Shown here one piece after another: positions 1-6,716 of a DNA stretch of 12,290 nucleotides. This DNA is from Candidatus Gastranaerophilales bacterium (lineage in GTDB: Bacteria > Cyanobacteriota > Vampirovibrionia > Gastranaerophilales > Gastranaerophilaceae): the NCBI GenBank assembly GCA_003150395.1, contig QAMI01000051.1:1-12290 (forward strand), given 5' to 3'. Under the pieces are notes generated by a model. That model did no database searches. It was given only the letters and a program-made list of their open reading frames with translations, and was not told where the DNA came from. Position 1 is the stretch's first letter. Each line of letters opens with the position of its first letter. A program made the translations under genes and the position numbers.

Positions 1-163
1 AAAATTATTAAATCTTATTTAAATTTTACTTGAATTATGAAGTTTAATTAAAAAATGATATATTATTAATAATTTCTCTTTTTAAATCTTTTTTTGTGTT
101 TAATAATATATACATAAGTTTAGCATGCTTAATTTACATTGGTAGTATGAAAAGGAAAGTTTT

Positions 164-394
164 ATGGAAAAATCTTGCACAAAGGTGATTGACATGTATG
201 GATATGAACTTACTTCAAGAGAAAGATTAATCCTTGAATTTATGACAGAAGGTTACGAGAACAATGAAATTGCAGCAAAAATTTACGTTAGCATTCACAC
301 AGTCAAAGCTCATGTTAGTACAATTATTAAAAAACTAAATGCTAAAAACAGAACTGAAGCAGCTTGCAAAGCCGTCAGAATAGGAATCTGCTGA
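164..394 (+). CDS. Stand-alone LuxR/NarL-type HTH DNA-binding protein
   Basis: This 76-residue protein is almost entirely a GerE/LuxR C-terminal helix-turn-helix domain. The LTSRE motif is at residues 16-20, the NNEIAAKIYVS turn region at 33-43, and the recognition helix (HTVKAHVSTIIKKL) at 45-58. Family members bind DNA as dimers and regulate transcription, usually with an N-terminal receiver or ligand domain, which is absent here. The start at 164 has a GGAAAG Shine-Dalgarno about 4 bases upstream; an in-frame ATG at 194 preceded by AAAGGTG is an alternative that keeps the whole HTH. It lies just upstream of, and in the same direction as, the amidase gene, but that gene has its own promoter. 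The regulatory target is unknown. The HTH family call is strong. Confidence 0.88.
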   Translation: MEKSCTKVIDMYGYELTSRERLILEFMTEGYENNEIAAKIYVSIHTVKAHVSTIIKKLNAKNRTEAACKAVRIGIC

Positions 395-424
395 TTATGT
401 ATGCTCAAATTTGCAGGAATTCTT

Positions 425-440
425 AACATTTTTGAATGTT
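425..440. repeat. Short inverted repeat over the amidase -35 region
   Basis: Arms AACATT and AATGTT are separated by TTTG. The right arm overlaps the predicted -35 of the amidase promoter. It could be an operator dyad or chance in AT-rich DNA. Confidence 0.4.
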
Positions 441-460
441 TCATAAATTCTTATTATAAT
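432..460 (+). promoter_or_regulatory. Sigma70-type promoter of the AMIN-amidase gene
   Basis: TTGAAT at 432-437 and a consensus TATAAT at 455-460 are separated by exactly 17 bases. Transcription would begin near 467, leaving a leader of only about 15 bases before the ATG at 482. The leader has a GTGAG element but no strong Shine-Dalgarno. Confidence 0.7.
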
Positions 461-481
461 ATTTGTGTGAGATAATGATTT

Positions 482-2338
482 ATGAAAATAATTTTTAAAA
501 TTTTTCTATTATTTATAATGTTTGTGTGTACATTTACTCAAAGTGTGTTTGCTGAAGATGTATACAAAGTTACTTCCTTCAATTATGATACGTCAAATTC
601 ATTTATTCTTTTGACAGTTCCTGATACAATTCCAGAGCCGGTTATGCAGAGTGTTAAATTTGTCAAAATGGAGAATCCCACAAGGGCATACTTTGATATT
701 GATTCTTCAGTTTTGACAGTACCAAGGCAAGACTGGACGTTCACATCAAACGGACTGAAAAAAGTCATTGTAAGCCAATTTTCAACAAACCCTGACAAAG
801 TTCGGGTTGTTATGTATTTTGATGATGATTATGACCTGTCTAAAATCCATTTTTACAGGATTAAGAATAATATTATAATCCAGATGAAAGACACAATCTG
901 TAAAAATGATTATTTTCAAAACACATTTAGAGATGACCATGCTTCTGCAAGTGATTTTTACGAATATCTGACAATGACAACGCAGGAAATGCCCCAAACT
1001 GATATTGCCGGACAAATTCAGGAAGCTTTTAATGCACAAATTTCCTCAAGAAAAGAACTTAAACTCAATACAAAATACTATATTGAAAGCATAACCCCTA
1101 AACAAAATGCAGTTTTACTAAATGGTTTTGGAGCAATAACCATTGAAAAGCCAATGATTTTGACAAATCCATCAAGAATTGTATACGATATTCCAAATAC
1201 CCTGGTAAAAGGGTCAATTAGAAACACTGAATACAAACTCGGCGGGCTGGATACCGTAAAAATAGGCCAGTTTTCGGTAAACAAGGCGCGAATTGTAATC
1301 ACAACAGAAAATGTCGACAAATATATCCCAATAATTTCAAGCGACAACCAGTCCCTTTTAATTGCTAATTCTGATAAAACAAACAGCTTCAATCTCTTTA
1401 CAAATACATCAAACATGATTTCATATTCTCATGAAAAAATTGACAGCCAGACAAGTTCTATGACCTTGGCTTTCACAAATCCAATCGTGCACGGGCTTAA
1501 CAGAAGCAATTCTGAACTGCTTGTATATTTGTATAATGTACAAAATTATAATGAATTAGATTTTAAAAATGCTTTTCAAGATACGATTTTTGCAAACGCT
1601 GAAATTAGCTTAATTCCGAAAATCGGCTTAAAACTTCGTATACCGCTTGAACAGAACAGCCTTGTAAACACTTTTTTGGGAGCCGACGGAAAAGCCTTTA
1701 AAATAACAATAAAAACCCCGAAAAAATCTTCTGAAGATACAACACAACGCCCGAAACCGGTTATTACAACTCCTGTAATCATACCAAAACCAAGCGGCAA
1801 AGGCGTTAAAAAAGTTGTAATTGATGCAGGTCATGGCGGAAGCGATTATGGTGCAATCAGGGATAATATCAATGAAAAAGACATAACCCTTGATGTTTCA
1901 AAACAAGTTAGAGATATGCTCGTTAAAAAAGGTTATATTGTTCAAATGACACGCGATTCTGATGAATACGTTTCTCTTCAGGACAGAGTTGCAATAAGTG
2001 AAAATTTTGAACCAGATATCTTCGTCAGCATTCACGTAAACTCAAGCACAGGCACTGAAGCAAGCGGGATTGAAACCCACTATTATCATCAGGAAAGCCT
2101 TTTCCTCGCCCAAACTGTTCACGCCTCTCTAGCCAGTGCAATCAATACAAAAAACAGAGGTCTGTTTAAATCTAAATTTTATGTCATTAATCACACTACA
2201 GACCCGGCAATATTAATTGAAATCGGATTTATTTCAAATCCGGCGGAGCGTGCGGAACTTATCAGCGCTGAACGTAAAAAAGCCACTGCTAAGGCTATCG
2301 TGGAAGGAGTTGAGAACTATTTTAAACAGCTTAAATGA
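482..2338 (+). CDS. Secreted AMIN-domain N-acetylmuramoyl-L-alanine amidase (AmiC-like)
   Basis: This 618-residue zinc amidase should cleave the bond between N-acetylmuramic acid and the L-alanine of peptidoglycan stem peptides outside the cytoplasm, as in daughter-cell separation. A signal peptide occupies residues 1-24, with cleavage predicted after SVFA. Beta-rich AMIN-type wall-targeting domains lie at about 27-136 and 198-296, with a third, more divergent beta-rich region at about 310-412. A Pro-rich linker follows (about 413-442), then an Amidase_3 domain at 444-617. Zinc ligands are H451 (DAGHGG), E465 (NEKD) and H518 (SIHVN); the catalytic glutamate is E580 (LIEIGF), so the enzyme looks intact. 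AMIN plus Amidase_3 is the cyanobacterial and proteobacterial AmiC arrangement. Its 3' end overlaps murI. The exact name (amiC or similar) is inference. Confidence 0.93.
   Translation: MKIIFKIFLLFIMFVCTFTQSVFAEDVYKVTSFNYDTSNSFILLTVPDTIPEPVMQSVKFVKMENPTRAYFDIDSSVLTVPRQDWTFTSNGLKKVIVSQFSTNPDKVRVVMYFDDDYDLSKIHFYRIKNNIIIQMKDTICKNDYFQNTFRDDHASASDFYEYLTMTTQEMPQTDIAGQIQEAFNAQISSRKELKLNTKYYIESITPKQNAVLLNGFGAITIEKPMILTNPSRIVYDIPNTLVKGSIRNTEYKLGGLDTVKIGQFSVNKARIVITTENVDKYIPIISSDNQSLLIANSDKTNSFNLFTNTSNMISYSHEKIDSQTSSMTLAFTNPIVHGLNRSNSELLVYLYNVQNYNELDFKNAFQDTIFANAEISLIPKIGLKLRIPLEQNSLVNTFLGADGKAFKITIKTPKKSSEDTTQRPKPVITTPVIIPKPSGKGVKKVVIDAGHGGSDYGAIRDNINEKDITLDVSKQVRDMLVKKGYIVQMTRDSDEYVSLQDRVAISENFEPDIFVSIHVNSSTGTEASGIETHYYHQESLFLAQTVHASLASAINTKNRGLFKSKFYVINHTTDPAILIEIGFISNPAERAELISAERKKATAKAIVEGVENYFKQLK
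2304..2309 (+). promoter_or_regulatory. Shine-Dalgarno inside the amidase gene, serving murI
   Basis: AAGGAG lies within the last codons of the amidase. It directly abuts the TTG at 2310 and lies 9 bases before the ATT at 2319, the two candidate murI starts. It is the only strong ribosome-binding sequence near the murI N-terminus. Confidence 0.5.
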
Positions 2339-3128
2339 TAACCCAATTGGATTTTTCGACTCAGGCGTGGGCGGCGTAACGGTTTTTGAACAGGTAAAAA
2401 AACTTTTGCCAAATGAAGACTATATTTACTTTGGCGACACAAAAAACATGCCTTATGGAGAAAAAACAGAAGCTCAATTGCTGGAGTTTGCTGATAATAT
2501 TTTCAAATTTTTTGAAAAACAAAATGCAAAAGCCGTTGTAATGGCTTGTAACACAACTTCAGCTATAGTTTACGAAAAACTGAAAAACAAATACAACTTT
2601 AAAGTTTATCCGATAATTCAGTCCGTCGCAAAACAATTTTCAGAACTTCCGCTTAAAAGAATAGGTATTTTTGCAACACCGGCAACTATAAATTCTCACT
2701 GCTACCAGAAAGAAATCCTTAAACACAATAAAAAAATGGAGGTTGTTGAAATTTCCAGCCCTCAATGGGTAAGAATTGTTGAAGACGGCAGGGAAAATAC
2801 AGAATTTGGCAAACAGGCAGTCGCATTAAAAATGCAGGAAATGTTGATGTTCAAACCTGACAAAATAGTTTTAGGCTGCACGCATTACCCTTATCTTTTA
2901 GATATTTTGCAGAAATTTGCTCCAAAAGAAATGTTTATAAACCCTTCAGTAGAATTCGCCAAAATCATAAAAAGCGACTTAGCTTCAAAAAACCTCTTAA
3001 ATGAATCTCAAATTTCAGGCATTGAAAAGTTTTATGTAAGCGCAAATCCTGAAAAATTCCAAAAATCGGCTTCAATGTTTTATGAAATCAAAGAACTTCC
3101 GATGCTTGCAGAATTTCAGCCTGCTTGA
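2310..3128 (+). CDS. murI: Glutamate racemase (MurI)
   Basis: This cofactor-independent racemase makes D-glutamate from L-glutamate for peptidoglycan precursors. Numbered from the TTG at 2310 (272 residues), it has the IGFFDSGVGG motif with catalytic-region D17, the first catalytic cysteine C80 in MACNTTSA and the second, C190, in LGCTHYP. Length and order match the family. The start is uncertain: no in-frame ATG exists between the preceding in-frame stop and the conserved N-terminus. I chose TTG 2310, which abuts an AAGGAG at 2304-2309; the spacing is too short for an ideal Shine-Dalgarno. An ATT at 2319 would be spaced better. The ATG at 2335, overlapping the amidase stop, is out of frame. 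Either way the gene overlaps the amidase and is probably translationally coupled to it. Confidence 0.93.
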   Translation: MRTILNSLNDNPIGFFDSGVGGVTVFEQVKKLLPNEDYIYFGDTKNMPYGEKTEAQLLEFADNIFKFFEKQNAKAVVMACNTTSAIVYEKLKNKYNFKVYPIIQSVAKQFSELPLKRIGIFATPATINSHCYQKEILKHNKKMEVVEISSPQWVRIVEDGRENTEFGKQAVALKMQEMLMFKPDKIVLGCTHYPYLLDILQKFAPKEMFINPSVEFAKIIKSDLASKNLLNESQISGIEKFYVSANPEKFQKSASMFYEIKELPMLAEFQPA

Positions 3129-3142
3129 TTTAAATTATTAAC

Positions 3143-3159
3143 AAATGTAACATTTTTAT
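3143..3159 (+). terminator. Weak hairpin after murI
   Basis: AAATG and CATTT form a 5-bp stem around TAA, followed by a short T-rich stretch, 15 bases after the murI stop. The stem is all A-T apart from one G-C pair, so termination would be inefficient. Confidence 0.3.
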
Positions 3160-3230
3160 AAACCTCTGAAATCCATTAGTTTTTCTTGTTTTTATATAAT
3201 TAAGAGAAGTAAAACAAGAGGACGAGAGAG

Positions 3231-3620
3231 ATGGCAATATCAAATATTCAAGAAACATTGTTGATGTATACCAAACAAAAATCAATGATTAACGAAAAAT
3301 TGTCAAACGTACAGTTCAATCTTATGAATGCGTCACGCGAAAGTGCGGATTTACAGCAAAAATATAATGAGCAGCAGCAATATTACTATTATGAATATTA
3401 TGAAGATTCTCCGGATGAATATATGGCAGTAATGGAAATTCTGGAAAATGAACATGAATACGAATTGCAGAACCTGAATTCCTGGGAAGCACAGCTGGAA
3501 ATGGACAAAAACAACTATGAAACCCGGCTGAATGAAATTACAACTTTTGAAAGCTCCTGGACAAAACTTCTTCAAACCAATATCAAAAACGATTTCACAT
3601 ACGGCGGAGCCGGAAAATAA
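3231..3620 (+). CDS. Small coiled-coil protein of unknown function
   Basis: I do not recognise a family for this 129-residue acidic protein. Residues 5-49 and 65-107 are predicted strongly helical with heptad-like spacing. Between them lies a striking Tyr/Glu-rich segment (YYYYEYYEDSPDEY, 51-64). The C-terminus carries Trp and aromatic residues (ESSWTKLLQTNIKNDFTYGG). There is no signal peptide or membrane segment. An AAGAGGA Shine-Dalgarno sits 8 bases before the ATG, a TATAAT at 3195-3200 may be its -10, and a strong terminator follows the stop, so it is probably monocistronic. The helix, variable middle, helix, aromatic-tail layout resembles the protein at 5493-6032. A structural or export-associated role is speculation. 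Confidence 0.8.
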   Translation: MAISNIQETLLMYTKQKSMINEKLSNVQFNLMNASRESADLQQKYNEQQQYYYYEYYEDSPDEYMAVMEILENEHEYELQNLNSWEAQLEMDKNNYETRLNEITTFESSWTKLLQTNIKNDFTYGGAGK

Positions 3621-3629
3621 AAAACAGAT

Positions 3630-3657
3630 AAGCGGACTTTTAAAGCCCGCTTTTTTG
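3630..3657 (+). terminator. Rho-independent terminator
   Basis: AAGCGG pairs with CCGCTT and the inner CTTT with AAAG, with one A/C mismatch between the two blocks, followed by a run of T. It lies 9 bases after the stop of the coiled-coil gene and only 15 bases before the next start codon. Confidence 0.85.
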
Positions 3658-3660
3658 TTT

Positions 3661-3666
3661 TACAAT
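3661..3666 (+). promoter_or_regulatory. Possible -10 element of a leaderless transcript
   Basis: TACAAT ends 6 bases before the ATG at 3673, so transcription would start at or beside the start codon. The matching -35 is poor (AT-rich and inside the upstream terminator). No Shine-Dalgarno lies between terminator and ATG. Confidence 0.35.
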
Positions 3667-3672
3667 AATATT

Positions 3673-4644
3673 ATGTTAAAAACAGGCGAAAAACTTGGTG
3701 CATTCATAATCCCGACAGGAGTTGGCGCAAGCATTGGAGGCTTTGCCGGCGATGCAAGCTGTTATGCAAGAGAATTTTCAAAAAAAGCAAAACTCATAGT
3801 AAATCCTAATGTCGTCAATGCAGGGGTATTTTCGGGGATAAATGAAAATATGTTTTATGTTGAAGGGTTTACATTGGATGAATTTTTCAAAGGCAATTTG
3901 AGTCTAAAACCTTCTCAAAACAATAAAATCGGAATAATTTTTGATAAAGCAATTCCTCAGGATGTATTGAATATTCATATCAACACCGTCGGTGCTGTCC
4001 AAGTTGTTTACGGTGTTAATGTTGCAGGGTATGAAGTAACAGATGAAAATGTCGGAGTTGAGTTTTTCATAAATGAACATAGGATCTCAGCCGGTGCAGT
4101 GAAAAATCCTGAAACTTTATACCGTGCAACAGAAAAACTAATTAACCGCGGAGCAGAAGCTATTGTTATTGTAGGTCTTTTTGATGACCCGGAGGAAGAC
4201 AATTTAGAATATGCAAACGGCTTTGGAGTTGACCCTGTGGGCGGAGTTGAAGGAATTATTTCGCATTGCATTTCTAAAAAATTTAAAGTTCCATGCGCTC
4301 ATTCACCTGCTTTTACGGATTATTCTATCTCGACGGAACTTGTTAATCCAAAATCCGCTTCCGAATACATAACCCCGACTTTTTTGCCTTGCGTACTCCT
4401 GGGATTAAACAATGCACCCAAAATTGTACAATCGGAAGGGATTTCCATTGAAGCCCTCGACTTTCTTGTAATGCCGTATAACTCACTTGGTTCAACACCC
4501 GTTTTTGAAGCTTTAAAACGCAATATAAAAATTTATGCAATAAAAGAAAATTCAACACTTCTTGATGTTACTAATGAAAAGTTGTTTAAATCCAATAAAA
4601 TTATTGAATTGCAGTCATACGCAGAATGTCTCACTCTTTTATAA
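3673..4644 (+). CDS. DUF3326 family protein
   Basis: This 323-residue cytoplasmic protein resembles the conserved but uncharacterised DUF3326 family of cyanobacteria and plastid lineages. Recognisable blocks are IIPTGVGASIGGFAGDA at 12-28, NPNVVNAG at 44-51, FYVEGFTLDEF at 61-71, HINTVGAVQVVYGV at 102-115, DPVGGVEGIISH at 187-198 and PCAHSPAF at 207-214. The glycine-rich N-terminal block suggests a nucleotide- or cofactor-binding fold, but no reaction is known to me. The ATG at 3673 is chosen because the conserved region begins right after it. A longer in-frame extension to 3532 would run back through the terminator and the preceding gene. No Shine-Dalgarno precedes the ATG. It stands alone between a terminator and the clpP promoter. 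The family call is from memory of motifs. Confidence 0.82.
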   Translation: MLKTGEKLGAFIIPTGVGASIGGFAGDASCYAREFSKKAKLIVNPNVVNAGVFSGINENMFYVEGFTLDEFFKGNLSLKPSQNNKIGIIFDKAIPQDVLNIHINTVGAVQVVYGVNVAGYEVTDENVGVEFFINEHRISAGAVKNPETLYRATEKLINRGAEAIVIVGLFDDPEEDNLEYANGFGVDPVGGVEGIISHCISKKFKVPCAHSPAFTDYSISTELVNPKSASEYITPTFLPCVLLGLNNAPKIVQSEGISIEALDFLVMPYNSLGSTPVFEALKRNIKIYAIKENSTLLDVTNEKLFKSNKIIELQSYAECLTLL

Positions 4645-4703
4645 CCTGCAAACTACCCGATTTCCCCTGCTTACAGAGTCTCAAAATTTCACAAAACGAA
4701 CAA

Positions 4704-4732
4704 TTGCAGGATAAAAATTTTTATAATATAAT
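4704..4732 (+). promoter_or_regulatory. Promoter of clpP
   Basis: TTGCAG at 4704-4709 and TATAAT at 4727-4732 are separated by 17 bases. A second TATAAT overlaps at 4722-4727 but leaves only a 12-base spacer. A strong AGGAGAG Shine-Dalgarno follows at 4747-4753, 4 bases before the ATG. Confidence 0.7.
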
Positions 4733-4757
4733 AATTATATTAAATTAGGAGAGAAAA

Positions 4758-5372
4758 ATGGATCAGGAAACTTACATGAGAATTATGGGCTACGTGCCGA
4801 CCGTAATTGAAGCCTCTTCACGCGGAGAACGCTCATTTGATATATTTTCAAGACTATTGAGAGAACGAATTATATTTTTAGGCTCGGAAATAAATGACGA
4901 AGTTGCAAACTCAATTGTCGCACAGCTTTTACTGCTTGACAGCGAAAACAACGAAAAAGACATTATGCTTTACATTAACAGCCCGGGCGGCGTAATTACA
5001 GCCGGAATGGCTATTTACGACACAATGAACCTTATAAAATCAGATGTATGTACAATTTGTCTTGGAGATGCAGCGTCTATGGGGGCCTTCCTGTTGTGTT
5101 CCGGTGCAAAAGGCAAGAGAATGGCTCTGCCTAACTCAAGAATAATGATTCACCAGCCTCTTGGTGGTGCGCAAGGTCAGGCAACAGATATTGAACTTGA
5201 AGCAAAAGAAATTCTTAGAATGAAAGATATGTTAATCAGCATTATGGCCGAAAATTCAGGTCAGCCTTATGAAAAAGTTAAGGAAGACTGTGAACGCGAC
5301 CATTTCCTCACTGCCCTTGAAGCAAAGGAATACGGACTAATTGACAAAGTAATTGAAAAGCATTCTTCGTAA
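4758..5372 (+). CDS. clpP: ATP-dependent Clp protease proteolytic subunit
   Basis: This 204-residue ClpP serine peptidase forms the double-heptamer chamber that degrades proteins unfolded by ClpX, ClpA or ClpC. The catalytic triad is intact: S107 in GDAASMGAFLL, H132 in IMIHQPLGG and D177 in KEDCERDHF. The substrate-binding YINSPGG strand is at 72-78 and the closing EAKEYGLIDKV at 188-198. Length matches the family and there is a short N-terminal segment before YVPTVIE that may be processed. The gene has its own promoter and terminator and is not next to clpX or tig. Cyanobacteria-related genomes often carry several clpP genes, so which paralogue this is cannot be told here. Confidence 0.97.
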   Translation: MDQETYMRIMGYVPTVIEASSRGERSFDIFSRLLRERIIFLGSEINDEVANSIVAQLLLLDSENNEKDIMLYINSPGGVITAGMAIYDTMNLIKSDVCTICLGDAASMGAFLLCSGAKGKRMALPNSRIMIHQPLGGAQGQATDIELEAKEILRMKDMLISIMAENSGQPYEKVKEDCERDHFLTALEAKEYGLIDKVIEKHSS

Positions 5373-5392
5373 CAAAACTTTACAAAACAGTT

Positions 5393-5426
5393 AAAAACAT
5401 GCAATCGCGCGCGGTTGCATGTTTTT
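5393..5426 (+). terminator. Rho-independent terminator of clpP
   Basis: AAAAACATGCAA pairs with TTGCATGTTTTT around a GC-rich loop (TCGCGCGCGG), 20 bases after the clpP stop, ending in a T run. Confidence 0.88.
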
Positions 5427-5492
5427 ATATATATGTGTAAAGGTCAAAAGGTTATACAAGGTTAGTTAAAACAATTCAGGTAGGAGTTTATT

Positions 5493-6032
5493 ATGTCACT
5501 TCTTGTTTTCGGGTTTCGAAAATATTGGCTCATACGGCGCAGAAGCGAATTAAATTACAGCATCTCCGCGTTGGTCAGAAAGCTGGGTGATTTGCAGAAA
5601 TATTCTGCAAACATCGGTGACGGAACCATCTCAATGCAAAATATGATGAATATGCCATCCTCATTGTTCAACAGAGCAGTAGCCTTTATGGCGTTTTCAC
5701 AAGCAGGAGCTATGCGCGGAGCACAACAGAATATGCAGATGATGGGTCCGCAAATTCAATTCCAACTACAACAAATGCAGCAATCTCAACAAGGGCAAAA
5801 TCCACAAGCCACTCAAATGTACCAACAATGGATATTCCAAAACTTATATAAACAAGAACTTCAAAAATATCAAAAACATGAAGAAAAATTGTTACATCAA
5901 CAAGAACAGGAAATTGAACAGGAAAAGGCAAGACTGGAAGCAGAACTGAGAATGGTTGAGGCTGAGTACGAAAGCACTGCTCAAGCCGAAAAACAATCAG
6001 TAAACTTCTGGAAACCTGAGTACACAGCATAA
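5493..6032 (+). CDS. Gln/Met-rich coiled-coil protein of unknown function
   Basis: I do not recognise a family for this 179-residue protein. Residues 1-20 are hydrophobic then basic (LLVFGF, then RKYWLIRRR). Residues 18-40 look helical, a GDGTISM turn lies at 42-48, and an Ala/Met-rich segment follows at 60-85. Residues 77-119 are very rich in Gln and Met. A charged coiled coil spans about 120-160, and the tail has aromatic residues (VNFWKPEY). An AGGAG Shine-Dalgarno sits 6 bases before the ATG and a terminator follows, so it is a single-gene unit. The hydrophobic N-terminus is too short and too basic for a typical signal peptide, but membrane association is possible. The overall layout resembles the protein at 3231-3620. 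Confidence 0.8.
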   Translation: MSLLVFGFRKYWLIRRRSELNYSISALVRKLGDLQKYSANIGDGTISMQNMMNMPSSLFNRAVAFMAFSQAGAMRGAQQNMQMMGPQIQFQLQQMQQSQQGQNPQATQMYQQWIFQNLYKQELQKYQKHEEKLLHQQEQEIEQEKARLEAELRMVEAEYESTAQAEKQSVNFWKPEYTA

Positions 6033-6072
6033 AAAGTTTACAACTCCTCACCCCCTATAATTGACCCAAATT

Positions 6073-6106
6073 AAAGAGTCCGCTTCTCCTTTCGCGGGCT
6101 CTTTTT
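6073..6106 (+). terminator. Rho-independent terminator
   Basis: AAAGAGTCCGC pairs with GCGGGCTCTTT with one mismatch, followed by T residues, 41 bases after the upstream stop. It lies between convergent genes. Read on the minus strand the hairpin is followed by a weaker T-rich stretch, so it may also serve the cyclo-ligase gene. Confidence 0.85.
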
Positions 6107-6140
6107 CATGTAAGCAGCCACAAAAATTTCACAAAAATAT

Positions 6141-6650
6141 TTAATCCGTAATCACAAAATCAACAGGCACGTCAAATTTTTCAACAGGGAGTTCTTCAAT
6201 CAAAAGCTGATGCGCAACCGCAGTAATTGTTTTAATCTTATACTGCGTAAGAAATCTGTCATAAAACCCGCCGCCATAACCAAGCCGGAAACAGCTTTTA
6301 TCTGCCGCAAGCGCCGGCACTATTGCTAAATCAAGACATATCGGGTCTACAGGGTTTGAGCAAGGTTCTTTTATGTTAAAACTTGAAACTTCAAGAATGT
6401 CACCCTTTTTAAAAGGGCAAATCAAAAGTTCTTTACCATTAACCTTTGGTAAAAAAAAGTTTTTATCTTCCTCTAACATCGCAAGAAGATTTATTTCATA
6501 TTTTGAAGGAAAATAAAGCAGAACATTCTTTGCCTTCTGAAAATCCGGATGTTTCTTGATTTTTCGTACAATTTTAGTACTAATAGCATCTAACGGCAAA
6601 GTTTTTCTTAAACTTTTAGCCCATATCCTTAAGTCGGTTTTATTCTCCAT
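6141..6650 (-). CDS. fau: 5-formyltetrahydrofolate cyclo-ligase
   Basis: This 169-residue enzyme (also called ygfA or MTHFS) uses ATP to convert 5-formyl-THF to 5,10-methenyl-THF, returning folate to one-carbon metabolism. An N-terminal helix carries basic residues (RIWAKSLRK, 8-16). LLYFPSKYEI is at 44-53, the folate-site glutamate region. The family signature RLGYGGGFYDRF is at 122-133, and the closing P..KFDVPVDFVITD lies at 155-169. The ATG at 6650 fits the family N-terminus; extending to TTG 6695 adds 15 residues without a Shine-Dalgarno. No clear Shine-Dalgarno precedes 6650, so translation may be near-leaderless. It diverges from cobO, with 66 bases between the two starts. Confidence 0.92.
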   Translation of the reverse strand: MENKTDLRIWAKSLRKTLPLDAISTKIVRKIKKHPDFQKAKNVLLYFPSKYEINLLAMLEEDKNFFLPKVNGKELLICPFKKGDILEVSSFNIKEPCSNPVDPICLDLAIVPALAADKSCFRLGYGGGFYDRFLTQYKIKTITAVAHQLLIEELPVEKFDVPVDFVITD

Positions 6651-6716
6651 ATTTTTAATATATAATAAATAGAAAATATTGTCCTTCGTTAGCAAACTTA
6701 AAACAGGAAAACGACA

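Noticed and set aside
1..163. Genes or RNA in the AT-rich left end
   Set aside because: No coding frame or stable structure is visible; only AT-rich sequence with weak promoter-like matches (TTTAAA then TAATAT near 81-109).
1078..1416. Minus-strand open frame of 112 codons inside the amidase gene
   Set aside because: It is a shadow of a well-supported gene, with no start signal or recognisable motif.
2217..2309. Longer murI starting at TTG 2217 or GTG 2250
   Set aside because: It would overlap the amidase catalytic-domain coding region with residues unlike any racemase N-terminus and with no well-spaced Shine-Dalgarno.
2335..2337. ATG overlapping the amidase stop as the murI start
   Set aside because: It is out of frame with the conserved IGFFDSGVGG region, so it cannot start murI in the sequence as given.
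2310..2345. Programmed +1 frameshift fusing the amidase to MurI
   Set aside because: The frames are related by +1 and CTT AAA TGA lies at the end, but re-pairing in the +1 frame would be poor and a secreted enzyme fused to a cytoplasmic racemase makes no sense.
3532..3672. N-terminal extension of the DUF3326 protein
   Set aside because: It runs through the end of the preceding gene and its terminator; the conserved domain begins right after the ATG at 3673.
6651..6716. Cobalamin riboswitch upstream of cobO
   Set aside because: Only 66 bases separate the divergent starts, too short for a cobalamin riboswitch, and no B12-box-like sequence is seen.
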